A DNA stretch of 64,000 nucleotides from G963675935 sp963675935 (GTDB lineage: Bacteria > Planctomycetota > Planctomycetia > Pirellulales > Thermoguttaceae), in the NCBI GenBank assembly GCA_963675935.2, contig CAXXPV010000003.1:1364001-1428000 (forward strand), read 5' to 3'. The translations under genes were made by a program, and so were the position numbers. This document shows positions 33,853-41,982 of this stretch, in pieces. Each line of letters starts with the position of its first letter. Position 1 is the stretch's first letter. Under the pieces are notes generated by a model that had not been told where the DNA came from, ran no database searches, and saw nothing but the letters and a program-made list of their open reading frames with translations.

Positions 33853-34359
33853 ATGCATCAACCCATTGCCGGCGTCACGCCGTCGGAGCTTGCCGAAGTC
33901 ACTTGCAAAGTCGTTTGGCCCACGATCGGCGCCACGCGGGCAGGCCGGTTCGTCGGCCAAATGGCAGCCATCGAGACCGGTTGGGGACGGGTCTTCACGC
34001 TAGGAAATCTATGGGCCTTGGCCACCATTCCGATCAGCGCCACGGTGTTTTGCTGGCAATTGATGCCTTGCGTCTGCCGCCGCTACGCGCTGAGCAATCG
34101 GCGAATCATCGTGCGCAAGGGCCTGATGCCGGTCGATGAGCGTTGGATCGCGCTCGACGACTTCGACGCGGTGGAAGTCGAAGTTTTGCCGGGCCAACAG
34201 TGGTTGCACGCCGGCGAGCTGATTTTTAAGCGGGCCGGCAACGAGGTTCTTCGTCTGTCGGGCGTTTCGCGGCCGGAGATATTCCGCCACGTGTGCCAAA
34301 CGGCCCAAGACGCCCTGGTCAGCGTGCGCAACGTGGTCCGTCAACAGGCCGGGGGCTAA
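33853..34359 (+). CDS. Membrane protein with bacterial PH domain (bPH_2)
   Basis: 168 aa. A hydrophobic segment LWALATIPISATVFCWQLM precedes the bPH_2 pattern CRRYALSNRRIIVRKGLMPV, then FDAVEVEVLPGQQWLHAGEL and LRLSGVSRPEIFRHVCQTAQ. These proteins are membrane-anchored with a PH-like domain; role unknown. First stable chromosomal gene after the island. Confidence 0.8.
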   Translation: MHQPIAGVTPSELAEVTCKVVWPTIGATRAGRFVGQMAAIETGWGRVFTLGNLWALATIPISATVFCWQLMPCVCRRYALSNRRIIVRKGLMPVDERWIALDDFDAVEVEVLPGQQWLHAGELIFKRAGNEVLRLSGVSRPEIFRHVCQTAQDALVSVRNVVRQQAGG

Positions 34360-34560
34360 GGATTTGGAAATACCTTCCCGGCTTGCTTGCTCTCCACGCG
34401 AGGGGATAACATACGCCATTCGGGTGATTTTAGCAAACTTGGCCTGCAAACCTCGATTACGTCTTGTGTGGTGTCTTGTTTTTGGTACACTTAATCGTTT
34501 GTCGCAAAGATTGGACAATCCATCCCACACGGGAAACGGTGCCTAGATTTAGGGATACCC

Positions 34561-34836
34561 ATGGTCAGACGGCTTCAAGTCAACAAGGTTAGTAAGCGGC
34601 GTGCCAAGGCGAAGGTCCACACGAAGAAGAAAGACCCGATTTTCGTCGAGGGTCAGCGTCCACGACCGATGTACGTCGATTACAAAGACGTGGAACTTCT
34701 TAAGAAGCTTACCAACCGGCAGGGAAAAATCATCAGCCGTCGCAAAAGCGGTTGCACGGCCGTCAGCCAACATGCCGTCACGAAGGCGATCAAGCGCGCC
34801 CGCTTCATGGCTCTGCTGCCGTACACCGGCGAATAG
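34561..34836 (+). CDS. rpsR: Ribosomal protein S18
   Basis: 91 aa. The core DPIFVEGQRPRPMYVDYKDV, ELLKKLTNRQGKIISRRKSG and CTAVSQHAVTKAIKRARFMA match S18, a small 30S protein that pairs with S6. Basic N-terminal extension (VSKRRAKAKVHTKKK). It stands alone here instead of in an rpsF-ssb-rplI cluster. Upstream 200 bp is non-coding and likely holds its promoter. Confidence 0.96.
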   Translation: MVRRLQVNKVSKRRAKAKVHTKKKDPIFVEGQRPRPMYVDYKDVELLKKLTNRQGKIISRRKSGCTAVSQHAVTKAIKRARFMALLPYTGE

Positions 34837-34865
34837 CGCCGCTTTCGGCGGTTTTCTCTTCGACC

Positions 34866-34945
34866 CGTTTAGCCGGCGAGCTTGCTCGCCGCGGATGTTC
34901 GGCGTTTTCTGCCAAAACGCGGCGAGCAAGCTCGCCGGCTAAACG
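34866..34945. repeat. Long palindromic repeat, family B (copy 1)
   Basis: Arms CGTTTAGCCGGCGAGCTTGC and its reverse complement flank a central spacer of about 25 bp. Further copies are at 41895-41966, and a half copy lies at 53002-53028 inside a coding frame. Placed just after rpsR it could also act as a terminator-like structure. Confidence 0.9.
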
Positions 34946-35078
34946 GATTGATGCGATATTTCTTTTCCAAGAGTCAATTAACGACGTCTGCCCGGCGGTG
35001 GAAGCTTGACCCGCGAAGTTTTCAGTCGTAGACTGCTTTGCGGGCCTGTTGCTTTTCCATCCGAAGGGTCTCTTCATC

Positions 35079-36419
35079 ATGCGATTTTGCCCGCGTCTTG
35101 CCGCAGTGGCGATGTTGTCGTGCGCAGTATTGACGACTTCTCAATTGTCGGGGGAACCGATTCCAGCGTCGGAGGACTTGCCTTCGCCCTCGGCGCAAAA
35201 ATCCCAATCGCCGGAGATTGCCGAAGCCGTCGCCAAGTTCAAGGCGAACGATTTCGATGGCGCCCTGAAACTGTGGAAAGAGCTGGTGAAAACCAATGCC
35301 GACATGCCTCCCGCCCAGGTCGTAATGGCCTCGCAGTTTTTCCAAGCCAATATGCCCGACCGGGCGAAAGCGGCCTTGGAGTCGGCGATTGTCGATGTGC
35401 CGAACGATCCGGAAGCATACTTGCTGCTGGGCGCCGTCGTGCTGCGAGATCGCGATTTATCGAAGGCCGAGACGCTGTTCAAAAAAGCCGAAGGCTTGAT
35501 GACCGCATTCCAAGGCAGCGACAAGCGGAAGAACGCTTTGCTGCCGCAGCTCCATGTCAATCTGGCCGCCCTGGCCGAAGCACGCGGCGACTGGGCCGAA
35601 TCGCGAAAACAAATCGAGGCGTTGCTGAAACTCGATCCGAAAAACGCAGCAGCCCTGCAAAGGCTTGCCTTCTGTTTTCTCAAGCAGAACGACGTGGAAA
35701 AAGCCTTGGATAAACTGCGGGAAGCCGCCAAGCTCGACGGCGATCTGCCGCCGCCCGAGGTGCTTTTGTCGCAGTTCTACCAGCGTTTGAACGACCGGAA
35801 GAACGCCGATAAATGGATGGCCGCCGCGTTGGCCGCATCGCCGAAAAACATCAAGACCCGGCTGATGGCAAGTCAATACGCTTTGGACTCAGGCAAGCTC
35901 GACGAAGCCCGACGGCAGTCCATCGCGGCAACGCGGCTCGACAGCGAATCGCTCGAAGCCAAGTTATTGCAGGGCGAGATCGCCAATTATGAAATGAATT
36001 TCGAGGGGGCGGAATTGTTCTTCGAGGCGGTTCTCAAGCGGACGCCCGACAGCTTGCCTGCCAGCAACAATCTGGCCCTGGCGTTAATCTCGCAGGACGA
36101 CAAATCGAAGCAGCGGCGTGCGTTGGAGATTGCCGAGGGCAACTTCAAGAAATATCCCAAGATGGCCCAAGTGGCCTCGACCTATGGCATTGTGCTCTAC
36201 CGTCTCGGTCGTCTCGACGACGCGGAAAAGGCGCTCGCCGGCGCGGTCTCGATCAGGGAGACCGATCCCGAAACGGCCTATGTTTTCGCCCGCATCGCGG
36301 CCGATCGTGGGCACAAAGCCGAGGCCGTTCGTTTGCTCGGCGTCTCTCTCAAGGGCGTCCGGCCGTTTATGTACCGGCAAGAGGCCGAAGAGCTTCTGGA
36401 GCAGTTGAAAAAGCCGTAA
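35079..36419 (+). CDS. Secreted tetratricopeptide-repeat protein
   Basis: 446 aa from ATG 35079. Signal peptide MRFCPRLAAVAMLSCAVLTT with an alanine-rich cleavage region. The rest is a series of about ten TPR units, for example ANMPDRAKAALESAIVDVPN, PEAYLLLGAVVLRDRDLSKA and TPDSLPASNNLALALISQDD. TPR solenoids mediate protein-protein contacts, here probably in the periplasm. Followed by a strong hairpin at 36426-36498 that may end transcription. Confidence 0.85.
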   Translation: MRFCPRLAAVAMLSCAVLTTSQLSGEPIPASEDLPSPSAQKSQSPEIAEAVAKFKANDFDGALKLWKELVKTNADMPPAQVVMASQFFQANMPDRAKAALESAIVDVPNDPEAYLLLGAVVLRDRDLSKAETLFKKAEGLMTAFQGSDKRKNALLPQLHVNLAALAEARGDWAESRKQIEALLKLDPKNAAALQRLAFCFLKQNDVEKALDKLREAAKLDGDLPPPEVLLSQFYQRLNDRKNADKWMAAALAASPKNIKTRLMASQYALDSGKLDEARRQSIAATRLDSESLEAKLLQGEIANYEMNFEGAELFFEAVLKRTPDSLPASNNLALALISQDDKSKQRRALEIAEGNFKKYPKMAQVASTYGIVLYRLGRLDDAEKALAGAVSIRETDPETAYVFARIAADRGHKAEAVRLLGVSLKGVRPFMYRQEAEELLEQLKKP

Positions 36420-36425
36420 GGGCCT

Positions 36426-36498
36426 GTTGAAAAAGTCATTTCAGCGCAATGGTTGGGGTGGCAGTGCAACCGCCACCCCAACATTGAACTTTTTCAAC
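36426..36498 (+). terminator. Two-part hairpin after the TPR gene
   Basis: Outer arms GTTGAAAAAGT and ACTTTTTCAAC, inner arms TGGGGTGGC and GCCACCCCA. Likely a terminator or a palindromic repeat of another family; the loop and flanks show no gene. The rest of 36500-36805 is non-coding. Confidence 0.6.
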
Positions 36499-36805
36499 GG
36501 ACTGGTAAGGGCCGGCTCGGCGTCCGTCCGTCTTTCGGATTCATAGGGGGCAAGAATCGTCAAGAAATCTTGTCTCGCCGTATTTTCTTCAATATGTTTA
36601 GTATTCCACTACGGAATGTATTATTAGCAGGCTTGCCATCTGCTTTTCTTTTCGTGGCATTCCAACCTGCCAGCACACTTGATACCTAAATGGTTGCTTA
36701 CTAATATCTTACGGTCTATCTGCTCACACATTTCTGCTGGGGGGGTGGATGGGAACCACTCTTGCCATCAGTCATAATGCTAGATTACTTATTCGATAGT
36801 GTATA

Positions 36806-36833
36806 TTGACAAGTAATCCGATCATGATATAGT
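36806..36833 (+). promoter_or_regulatory. Sigma-70-like promoter with flanking direct repeats
   Basis: TTGACA (36806-36811), 16-bp spacer, TATAGT (36828-36833). The near-identical decamers GATAGTGTAT (36795-36804) and TATAGTGTAT (36828-36837) lie 33 bp apart, three helical turns, straddling the promoter, and could be operators for the Rrf2 regulator encoded next. A start site near 36840 makes the downstream ATG 36893 the better start for that gene. Confidence 0.6.
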
Positions 36834-36892
36834 GTATGTCTGACCGAGTATGTATTAGGGGAAAAAAATTCGCCACTTGCGACTCTGCCATC

Positions 36893-37345
36893 ATGCAAGT
36901 CTCTCAGAGATGCCAGTATTCACTTCGCGCCTTGTTTGAGTTGGCCAAACGGCAAGGCGCCGGCCCTGTCGCCACGAGCGACATCGCCGACGCCCAGGCG
37001 ATTCCGCCGCGATTCCTGGACGCCGTGCTTCAAAACCTGAAGCGAACCGGATACGTCCAAGTCAAGCGAGGAAACCAAGGAGGGTACTTGCTGGCTGTTC
37101 CGCCGGAAACCATTACCATCGGAAGCATCGTTCGTTCGGTCGAAGGCTCTCTCGCGCCCGTGACTTGCTGTGAGGCAAAAGGCGACGCATGTTGTCGCCT
37201 GAAGGGAAAATGCGTGTTCATGTCGATCTGGAACCGCGTCGAAGCGGCCGCCGAAAAAATCTACGACAACACAACCTTGTTCGACTTGATGTGCGAGGAA
37301 AGCAGCTCGGCGACGCCAACCAACTCGCCGGCATATTTCATTTGA
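36893..37345 (+). CDS. Rrf2-family transcriptional regulator with cysteine cluster
   Basis: 150 aa from ATG 36893 (MQVSQRCQYSLRALFELAKR); the upstream ATG at 36836 coincides with the predicted transcription start. Winged HTH with SDIADAQAIPPRFLDAVLQN and GYVQVKRGNQGGYLL, typical of Rrf2. Near residue 95 a cluster VTCCEAKGDACCRLKGKC provides at least five cysteines, compatible with Fe-S binding as in IscR or thiol sensing. Followed by DUF3034 and cysteine synthase genes, it resembles CymR-type control of cysteine metabolism (inference). Confidence 0.88.
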   Translation: MQVSQRCQYSLRALFELAKRQGAGPVATSDIADAQAIPPRFLDAVLQNLKRTGYVQVKRGNQGGYLLAVPPETITIGSIVRSVEGSLAPVTCCEAKGDACCRLKGKCVFMSIWNRVEAAAEKIYDNTTLFDLMCEESSSATPTNSPAYFI

Positions 37346-37398
37346 CTCGTGTTGCAGTGGTTGCAACCGTCAGACTTTACTTTGGGGGGAACTAAAAC

Positions 37399-38373
37399 GT
37401 GAAGAGTTCATTTGTTACCATCGTGCGATTGGCTGCCGCCGTTGCGGCAATTTCATGGACGGCCTGTGCTATCGCCCAGGAGGTCGAGGCAACGGACCAA
37501 ACCGCGGCGGCTTCGCCCGACGACGAAAAGGGGCCTCCGTTGCCATTCCATACGATCGAGGGCGTCGGCGGCGGGGCCATTACGCCGATGGCCTATCTGG
37601 TGAATCCCGCGGCGGAAGGCCATGCGTTTGGAAAACCGGCCGTCGCCGGTTCCTACGTGGGGCTTGGAAACAAAAACCTCGACGCCCTGACGATCACCGA
37701 AAATCTCTGGGGACGCATCGAGTTCGGTTTCGCGGCAGATCGGCTTGGGCTGGGCACACTGCCCGGCGCCATTCAAGACGCCACCAAAATCAACATTGAT
37801 CGCAGCGACGTGTGGCTCTACCACTTCAATCTGCGAGGATTGTTGGTCAAGGAAAACACGAACGACAACAACTGGATTCCAGCGGTAACCGCCGGCGTCG
37901 ACTTCAAAGTCAACGAAGGCATCAGCGACATCAACAACAAGCTGGACGGCGCGCTGACCACCATCGGTTACGAACGCAAGAACGGCGCGGACTTCACCCT
38001 GACAGCGACCAAAACGCTTCCGACATCTTTCTTCGGCAAGCCGTTGATCGTCAGCGCGGGCCTGCGCGAAAGCCAGGGCGCCAACTTGGGATTCCTCGGT
38101 TTTTCCGACAAGTATAAAGCCAGCTTCGAGGGAAACGTCGCCGTGTTGCCGTTCGACAAATGGCTCTTCGCCTACGAATTCCGTCAGAAGAGCAGCCCCT
38201 ACACGCTGGGGCTGGATCCTCTGGTCGGCGACGAGGACAATTGGCACGCCTTCGACGTGAGTTATATCGCCAACAAACGCACGACCCTGGTGGCCGGCTA
38301 CGGCATTTTCGGCACCCTGGCCAACACCGACGCCAACAGCGCCTGGTGGCTGCAACTGAAGTATGAGTTCTAA
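37399..38373 (+). CDS. DUF3034 family outer-membrane-type beta-barrel protein
   Basis: 324 aa. Signal peptide (VRLAAAVAAISWTACAIAQE), then a conserved block TIEGVGGGAITPMAYLVNPA and alternating beta strands to an aromatic C-terminal strand WWLQLKYEF, ending in phenylalanine as outer membrane barrels do. SD GGGGGAAC precedes the start. The DUF3034 family has no settled function. Its place between an Rrf2 regulator and cysK suggests uptake of a sulfur-related compound, but that is only context. Confidence 0.82.
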   Translation: MKSSFVTIVRLAAAVAAISWTACAIAQEVEATDQTAAASPDDEKGPPLPFHTIEGVGGGAITPMAYLVNPAAEGHAFGKPAVAGSYVGLGNKNLDALTITENLWGRIEFGFAADRLGLGTLPGAIQDATKINIDRSDVWLYHFNLRGLLVKENTNDNNWIPAVTAGVDFKVNEGISDINNKLDGALTTIGYERKNGADFTLTATKTLPTSFFGKPLIVSAGLRESQGANLGFLGFSDKYKASFEGNVAVLPFDKWLFAYEFRQKSSPYTLGLDPLVGDEDNWHAFDVSYIANKRTTLVAGYGIFGTLANTDANSAWWLQLKYEF

Positions 38374-38505
38374 GTTCATCGCGGGTAGGCGCCCTAATAC
38401 ACACGCCTCTCCGCAACATGGCGCCCGCTCGCCGGCCGAACCGTTGGCCGGCGAGCAGGCGACCGATATTTTTTTGCACAAACGTCACCCGAGAGGAAGG
38501 AAAAC

Positions 38506-39441
38506 ATGTCTCGCAACAAAACGTACCCCGATGTCGTTCAAACCACGTTCGACACGCCGCTGGTGAAACTCGGCCGCCTGATTCCATCGCAACACGCCAC
38601 GGTCCTGCTGAAACTCGAATTTTTCAATCCACTTTCCAGCATCAAGGACCGGATCGGCCGCGCCATGATCGAGGCCGCCGAACGCGAAGGGCTCGTCTCG
38701 CCCGAAACCGAGATTATCGAGCCGACCAGCGGGAACACGGGCATTGCGTTGGCGTTCGTGGCCGCGGCCCGCGGCTATCGGCTCACGCTGACCATGCCCG
38801 AGTCGATGAGTCTCGAACGCCGCGCCCTGTTGCAGGCGTTCGGCGCCAAGCTGGTTCTCACCCCGGCCAAGGACGGCATGAAGGGCGCAATCGCCCGGGC
38901 GAAGGAACTGGCCGAATCGACCCCGAACAGTTGGGTTCCCCAGCAGTTCGAGAATCCGGCCAATCCGGCCGTGCATGAGCGAACCACCGGCCCTGAAATC
39001 TGGGACGACACCGACGGCCGGGTCGATCTGTTCCTCGCCGGCGTGGGCACCGGCGGCACGATCACCGGCGTTACGCGCTACCTCCGCACGAAGAATCCGC
39101 GGCTTCGAGCCATCGCGGTCGAGCCAGCCGATTCGCCGGTCATTTCCGGCGGCAAGCCGGGTCCGCATAAAATTCAAGGCATCGGCGCGGGATTCATCCC
39201 CAAAAACCTCGACACCAGCTTGCTGTCGGGCGTGGAAACCGTGACGACCGACGAGGCGTTTTCCTGGGCGCGGCGGCTGGCTCAAACGGAAGGCATTTTG
39301 GGCGGCATCAGCACCGGCGCCAACGTGGCCGTCGCCGCGCGATTGGCCGAACGGCCCGAGAATCACGGAAAGGTGATTGTCACCGTGGCCGCCAGTTTCG
39401 GCGAGCGGTATCTTTCGACGCCGCTCTATCAACCGACGTAA
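38506..39441 (+). CDS. cysK: Cysteine synthase A (O-acetylserine sulfhydrylase)
   Basis: 311 aa. PLP-dependent beta-family enzyme: the lysine that binds PLP is in NPLSSIKDRIGRAM, phosphate-binding loop in IEPTSGNTGIALAFVAAARG, FLAGVGTGGTITGVTRYL, and GILGGISTGANVAVAA. SD GAGAGGAAGG precedes the ATG. It makes cysteine from O-acetylserine and sulfide. It is 132 bp after the DUF3034 gene and likely in the same regulon. Confidence 0.96.
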   Translation: MSRNKTYPDVVQTTFDTPLVKLGRLIPSQHATVLLKLEFFNPLSSIKDRIGRAMIEAAEREGLVSPETEIIEPTSGNTGIALAFVAAARGYRLTLTMPESMSLERRALLQAFGAKLVLTPAKDGMKGAIARAKELAESTPNSWVPQQFENPANPAVHERTTGPEIWDDTDGRVDLFLAGVGTGGTITGVTRYLRTKNPRLRAIAVEPADSPVISGGKPGPHKIQGIGAGFIPKNLDTSLLSGVETVTTDEAFSWARRLAQTEGILGGISTGANVAVAARLAERPENHGKVIVTVAASFGERYLSTPLYQPT

Positions 39442-39469
39442 TCTAACCATTCACGGGCCGGGAAAACAT

Positions 39470-39546
39470 CGTCATTCTGAGCGTAGCGAAGAATCTCGTC
39501 TGGGCCGCGATTCCACGAGAGATTCTTCGCTGCGTTCAGAATGACG
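39470..39546. repeat. Long palindromic repeat, family A (copy 2)
   Basis: CGTCATTCTGAGCGTAGCGA and the reverse-complementary right arm flank a central spacer of about 25 bp. Placed between the convergent cysK and 39580-40152 genes, so it may also serve as a bidirectional terminator. Confidence 0.9.
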
Positions 39547-39579
39547 GGTGCCCCGTGAACGGTTACTAATCTAACAGCT

Positions 39580-40152
39580 CTACCGCTCGATTCCCGTACT
39601 CGGATAAATCGGAATCGCTCCGCCGGGCAGCGGCGAGGTGTCTCGTGCCGGCGAAGGCACGTTCGGATCGACCGGCGGCAAACGACACACCGAGGCCGCG
39701 GGGTCCGGCTCGCCGAGCATTCGTTCCACGGAAATGACTCTCGGGACCGGCGTCAACGGCTTGTCCGACGGCGTCGAAGTCGAAGCAAACGAGAATCGCT
39801 CGTCCTTGGGCTGACTGGCATTGGGCGGATCGGCCTTTGGCTTTGCCGTCGTAACATTCTTTTCATTCGCCACATCGGGCGACGGTTTGGCTTCTTCTTT
39901 CGCCGGCGCCACGGGCACGACCGGTTTTTCCTTGATCGGCTCGACGGGCTTGATCGGCTCGGCGGGTTTGACCGGCGCCGGCGTCGCGGGGGGGACGGGC
40001 GCCGGTTCGGCTGTCGTTGCGGTCGAGGTTGCCACCGCCGTTGCTGCTGACGGACCGGTCATTCGCCAAACGATCGGATAACGCGACGTGTTGAATCCGA
40101 TCGAACACGCGACCAGCACCAACCCGATTATCGTGGCCGCCGTCCTGGACAT
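39580..40152 (-). CDS. Proline-rich membrane-anchored hypothetical protein
   Basis: 190 aa from ATG 40152 (MSRTAATIIGLVLVACSIGF), with GGGGAAAG upstream. N-terminal hydrophobic anchor or signal, then a low-complexity Pro/Ala/Lys/Glu region with repeated PVKPAEPIKPVEPIKEKP, as in TonB-like or cell-envelope spacers. The C-terminus (DTSPLPGGAIPIYPSTGIER) has no known domain. Function unknown. Confidence 0.7.
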   Translation of the reverse strand: MSRTAATIIGLVLVACSIGFNTSRYPIVWRMTGPSAATAVATSTATTAEPAPVPPATPAPVKPAEPIKPVEPIKEKPVVPVAPAKEEAKPSPDVANEKNVTTAKPKADPPNASQPKDERFSFASTSTPSDKPLTPVPRVISVERMLGEPDPAASVCRLPPVDPNVPSPARDTSPLPGGAIPIYPSTGIER

Positions 40153-40449
40153 ATCTTTCCCCTTTGTTCCATCTTCAACTGCATCCGCGAGAAAACCATA
40201 CACCAGCCATGCCGCGAGGCAAGGGAAAACCGTCGCGAAACCGGAGATGAGACGCCCACGGCGATTGACGGGAACGTCTGGAGAAACTCTGACGAAGCAT
40301 CCTGGACGGCCGTCGGAAACCGGATATACTGATTGGGAAAGACACGCCAAGCGGGGACTGGTCCATTTTTCGGCGGGAAGTCTATTTTTGCCAAGAAACC
40401 GTTGACCGAAAACATGGACCTGTCCCCTTCGAACGACAGGAAATATCTT

Positions 40450-40719
40450 ATGAGCAGTCCCGACGCCGCGCAGCCTTTGCCGCCAAGTCCGCAAGAACTC
40501 AAAGCCGCCCTGAAGGCGTTCAAGAAGCGATTGAAACTGACGTGCCTCGACGATCAATCGCGCATCGGCGTCGGGCCGATGAGCAGCGGCCGGGCGTCGG
40601 GCATCGTGGCCATTACGCCGCCCGACCAGTATCCCACGGCCGTCTGGGAAGAACTCGTCGAGCAGGGAAAATTGCGTCGGGCGGGCGGCGGTTTGTATGA
40701 AATGCCGTCGCCGCGATAG
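40450..40719 (+). CDS. Conserved small hypothetical protein
   Basis: 89 aa from ATG 40450 with AGGA ten bases upstream. Helical N-terminal half (LKAALKAFKKRLKLTCLDDQ) and a C-terminal half SGIVAITPPDQYPTAVWEEL, VEQGKLRRAGGGLYEM. No signal peptide or known domain recognised. Composition and coding pattern support a real gene. Confidence 0.7.
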   Translation: MSSPDAAQPLPPSPQELKAALKAFKKRLKLTCLDDQSRIGVGPMSSGRASGIVAITPPDQYPTAVWEELVEQGKLRRAGGGLYEMPSPR

Positions 40720-40805
40720 GCGAGGGGAACTGCTCGGTAGCTGCCCAAACTTTTTCACCCGTGGGATAAACCCACGGGGGTCAAACTTGTGCCCCCAGCA
40801 GGAAA

Positions 40806-40905
40806 GACCCCTGCCGGTTTATCCGGCAGGTGAACGAGTTTGGCCGGCTAGAATGCCAGCGTACCGTCGTAAAAAAGACCCCTGCCGGTTTATCCGGCAG
40901 GTGAA
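40806..40905. repeat. Two copies of a short palindromic repeat
   Basis: GACCCCTGCCGGTTTATCC continuing GGCAGGTGAA occurs at 40806-40834 and again at 40877-40905; CTGCCGG/CCGGCAG form the stem. The 40720-40923 interval has no gene. Confidence 0.8.
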
Positions 40906-40923
40906 TCAGTTTGCGTGGCTAAG

Positions 40924-41862
40924 CTACGTTGTCGCCTGCTCCAATTCCCACAACAGATCGTGCATGGCGATGGGTTTCGAGAGAACGGCCGCCGCGCCGA
41001 GCGATAGGGCGCGATCGCGGTCCTCGATTCGAGGAAACGACAGCAACACGATCACCGGCGCGGGCTGCAATGCCGCGACAAACCGGCGCAATTCGTCGCA
41101 TTCGGCGTCGCCAAGATCGGTGCCGTCGAAAATCCCGGCCGCCGCTCCCTCTACGCGAACCACGGCCGCCGCATCGCGCTGCCAAATCGTGCTTGCAGGC
41201 GTAGGGTGGGACAAGCGAAACGCAGTCCCACCATATTTTGGCGTTGGAGTTGGCGTTGGTTCGGTGGGACTGCGCTTCGCTTGTCCCACCCTACTTTCTC
41301 GTTCCGATCGGCGACGGGAGTCACCTCCTACAGCGTTCGGTCCACGGCAGGCCGCCGAGAGCCACTCGGCCATTTCGAGCGACGGCGAACGAATCACCAC
41401 GAGGCCACGGACCGTCGGCCCGGGTTCGGCGGCGTCGGCCAACACTCGCTCCTCCTCGGTGGCCGTGGCGGGCAACGCCCAGGATGAACTCTTCCCATCG
41501 ATCAGCCGGCCGAGCTTTCGCGCGGAGCGGGCGGGCCACTGATGCCAATAGTTGCGCGGCACGGCCGGCCAGGGCGATCCGGTGCGCATTTCGCCTTCGC
41601 ACCAACTGCCCATCAGACCGAGCACCAAGGCCAAGGGCGCGCGGCGTCGCAGGCGGTCGATCGCACGGTGCGAAAATTCGCCGGGAAACGTCTGGGCAAC
41701 AACGATGGCATCGGGCGCAAGCTCTCCATCAGTTAGTGCTGCATCGGCGACATCGGCATCGAAAAAATCGGCCACCGCGCCGAAACGATTCAAGCCGAGC
41801 CGGGCCGCGCGGAATTCCGGCCGGTTGGCGTCGCCGAGGAATAGGACTGACAGGGATAGCAT
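40924..41862 (-). CDS. Receiver-like (degenerate response regulator) protein with repeat insertion
   Basis: 312 aa. The N-terminal segment LSVLFLGDANRPEFRAARLG, and the C-terminal segment VIVLLSFPRIEDRDRALSLG and AAAVLSKPIAMHDLLWELEQ, look like receiver domains, the latter with the KP motif. Acidic phosphorylation-site residues are not clear. Between them lies an inserted palindromic repeat (41201-41294, RVGQAKRSPTEPTPTPTPKY) followed by another short repeat at about 41311-41337. The frame stays open across both. Probably a signalling-like protein; function unknown. Confidence 0.65.
   Translation of the reverse strand: MLSLSVLFLGDANRPEFRAARLGLNRFGAVADFFDADVADAALTDGELAPDAIVVAQTFPGEFSHRAIDRLRRRAPLALVLGLMGSWCEGEMRTGSPWPAVPRNYWHQWPARSARKLGRLIDGKSSSWALPATATEEERVLADAAEPGPTVRGLVVIRSPSLEMAEWLSAACRGPNAVGGDSRRRSERESRVGQAKRSPTEPTPTPTPKYGGTAFRLSHPTPASTIWQRDAAAVVRVEGAAAGIFDGTDLGDAECDELRRFVAALQPAPVIVLLSFPRIEDRDRALSLGAAAVLSKPIAMHDLLWELEQATT
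41201..41294. repeat. Palindromic repeat family D inside a coding frame
   Basis: GTAGGGTGGGACAAGCGAAA at the left is complementary to the right end, which reads GCTTCGCTTGTCCCACCCTA, with a GTTGG-rich centre. It is translated in frame within the receiver-like gene. Directly adjacent (41311-41337) is CGGCGACGGGAGTCACCTCC, also seen near 57140. Confidence 0.85.
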
Positions 41863-41894
41863 GAATTAGAGATTGTTCCGCATGTCTCACGACC

Positions 41895-41966
41895 GTTTAG
41901 CCGGCGAACTTGTTCGCCGCGTTTTGGGGCGACATTCCACGCGGCGAGCAAGCTCGCCGGCTAAAC
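41895..41966. repeat. Long palindromic repeat, family B (copy 2)
   Basis: GTTTAGCCGGCGAACTTG and reverse complement GCAAGCTCGCCGGCTAAAC around a short centre, in the gap between dnaB and the receiver-like gene. Confidence 0.88.
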
Positions 41967-41982
41967 AGTAAACGATTTCGCT

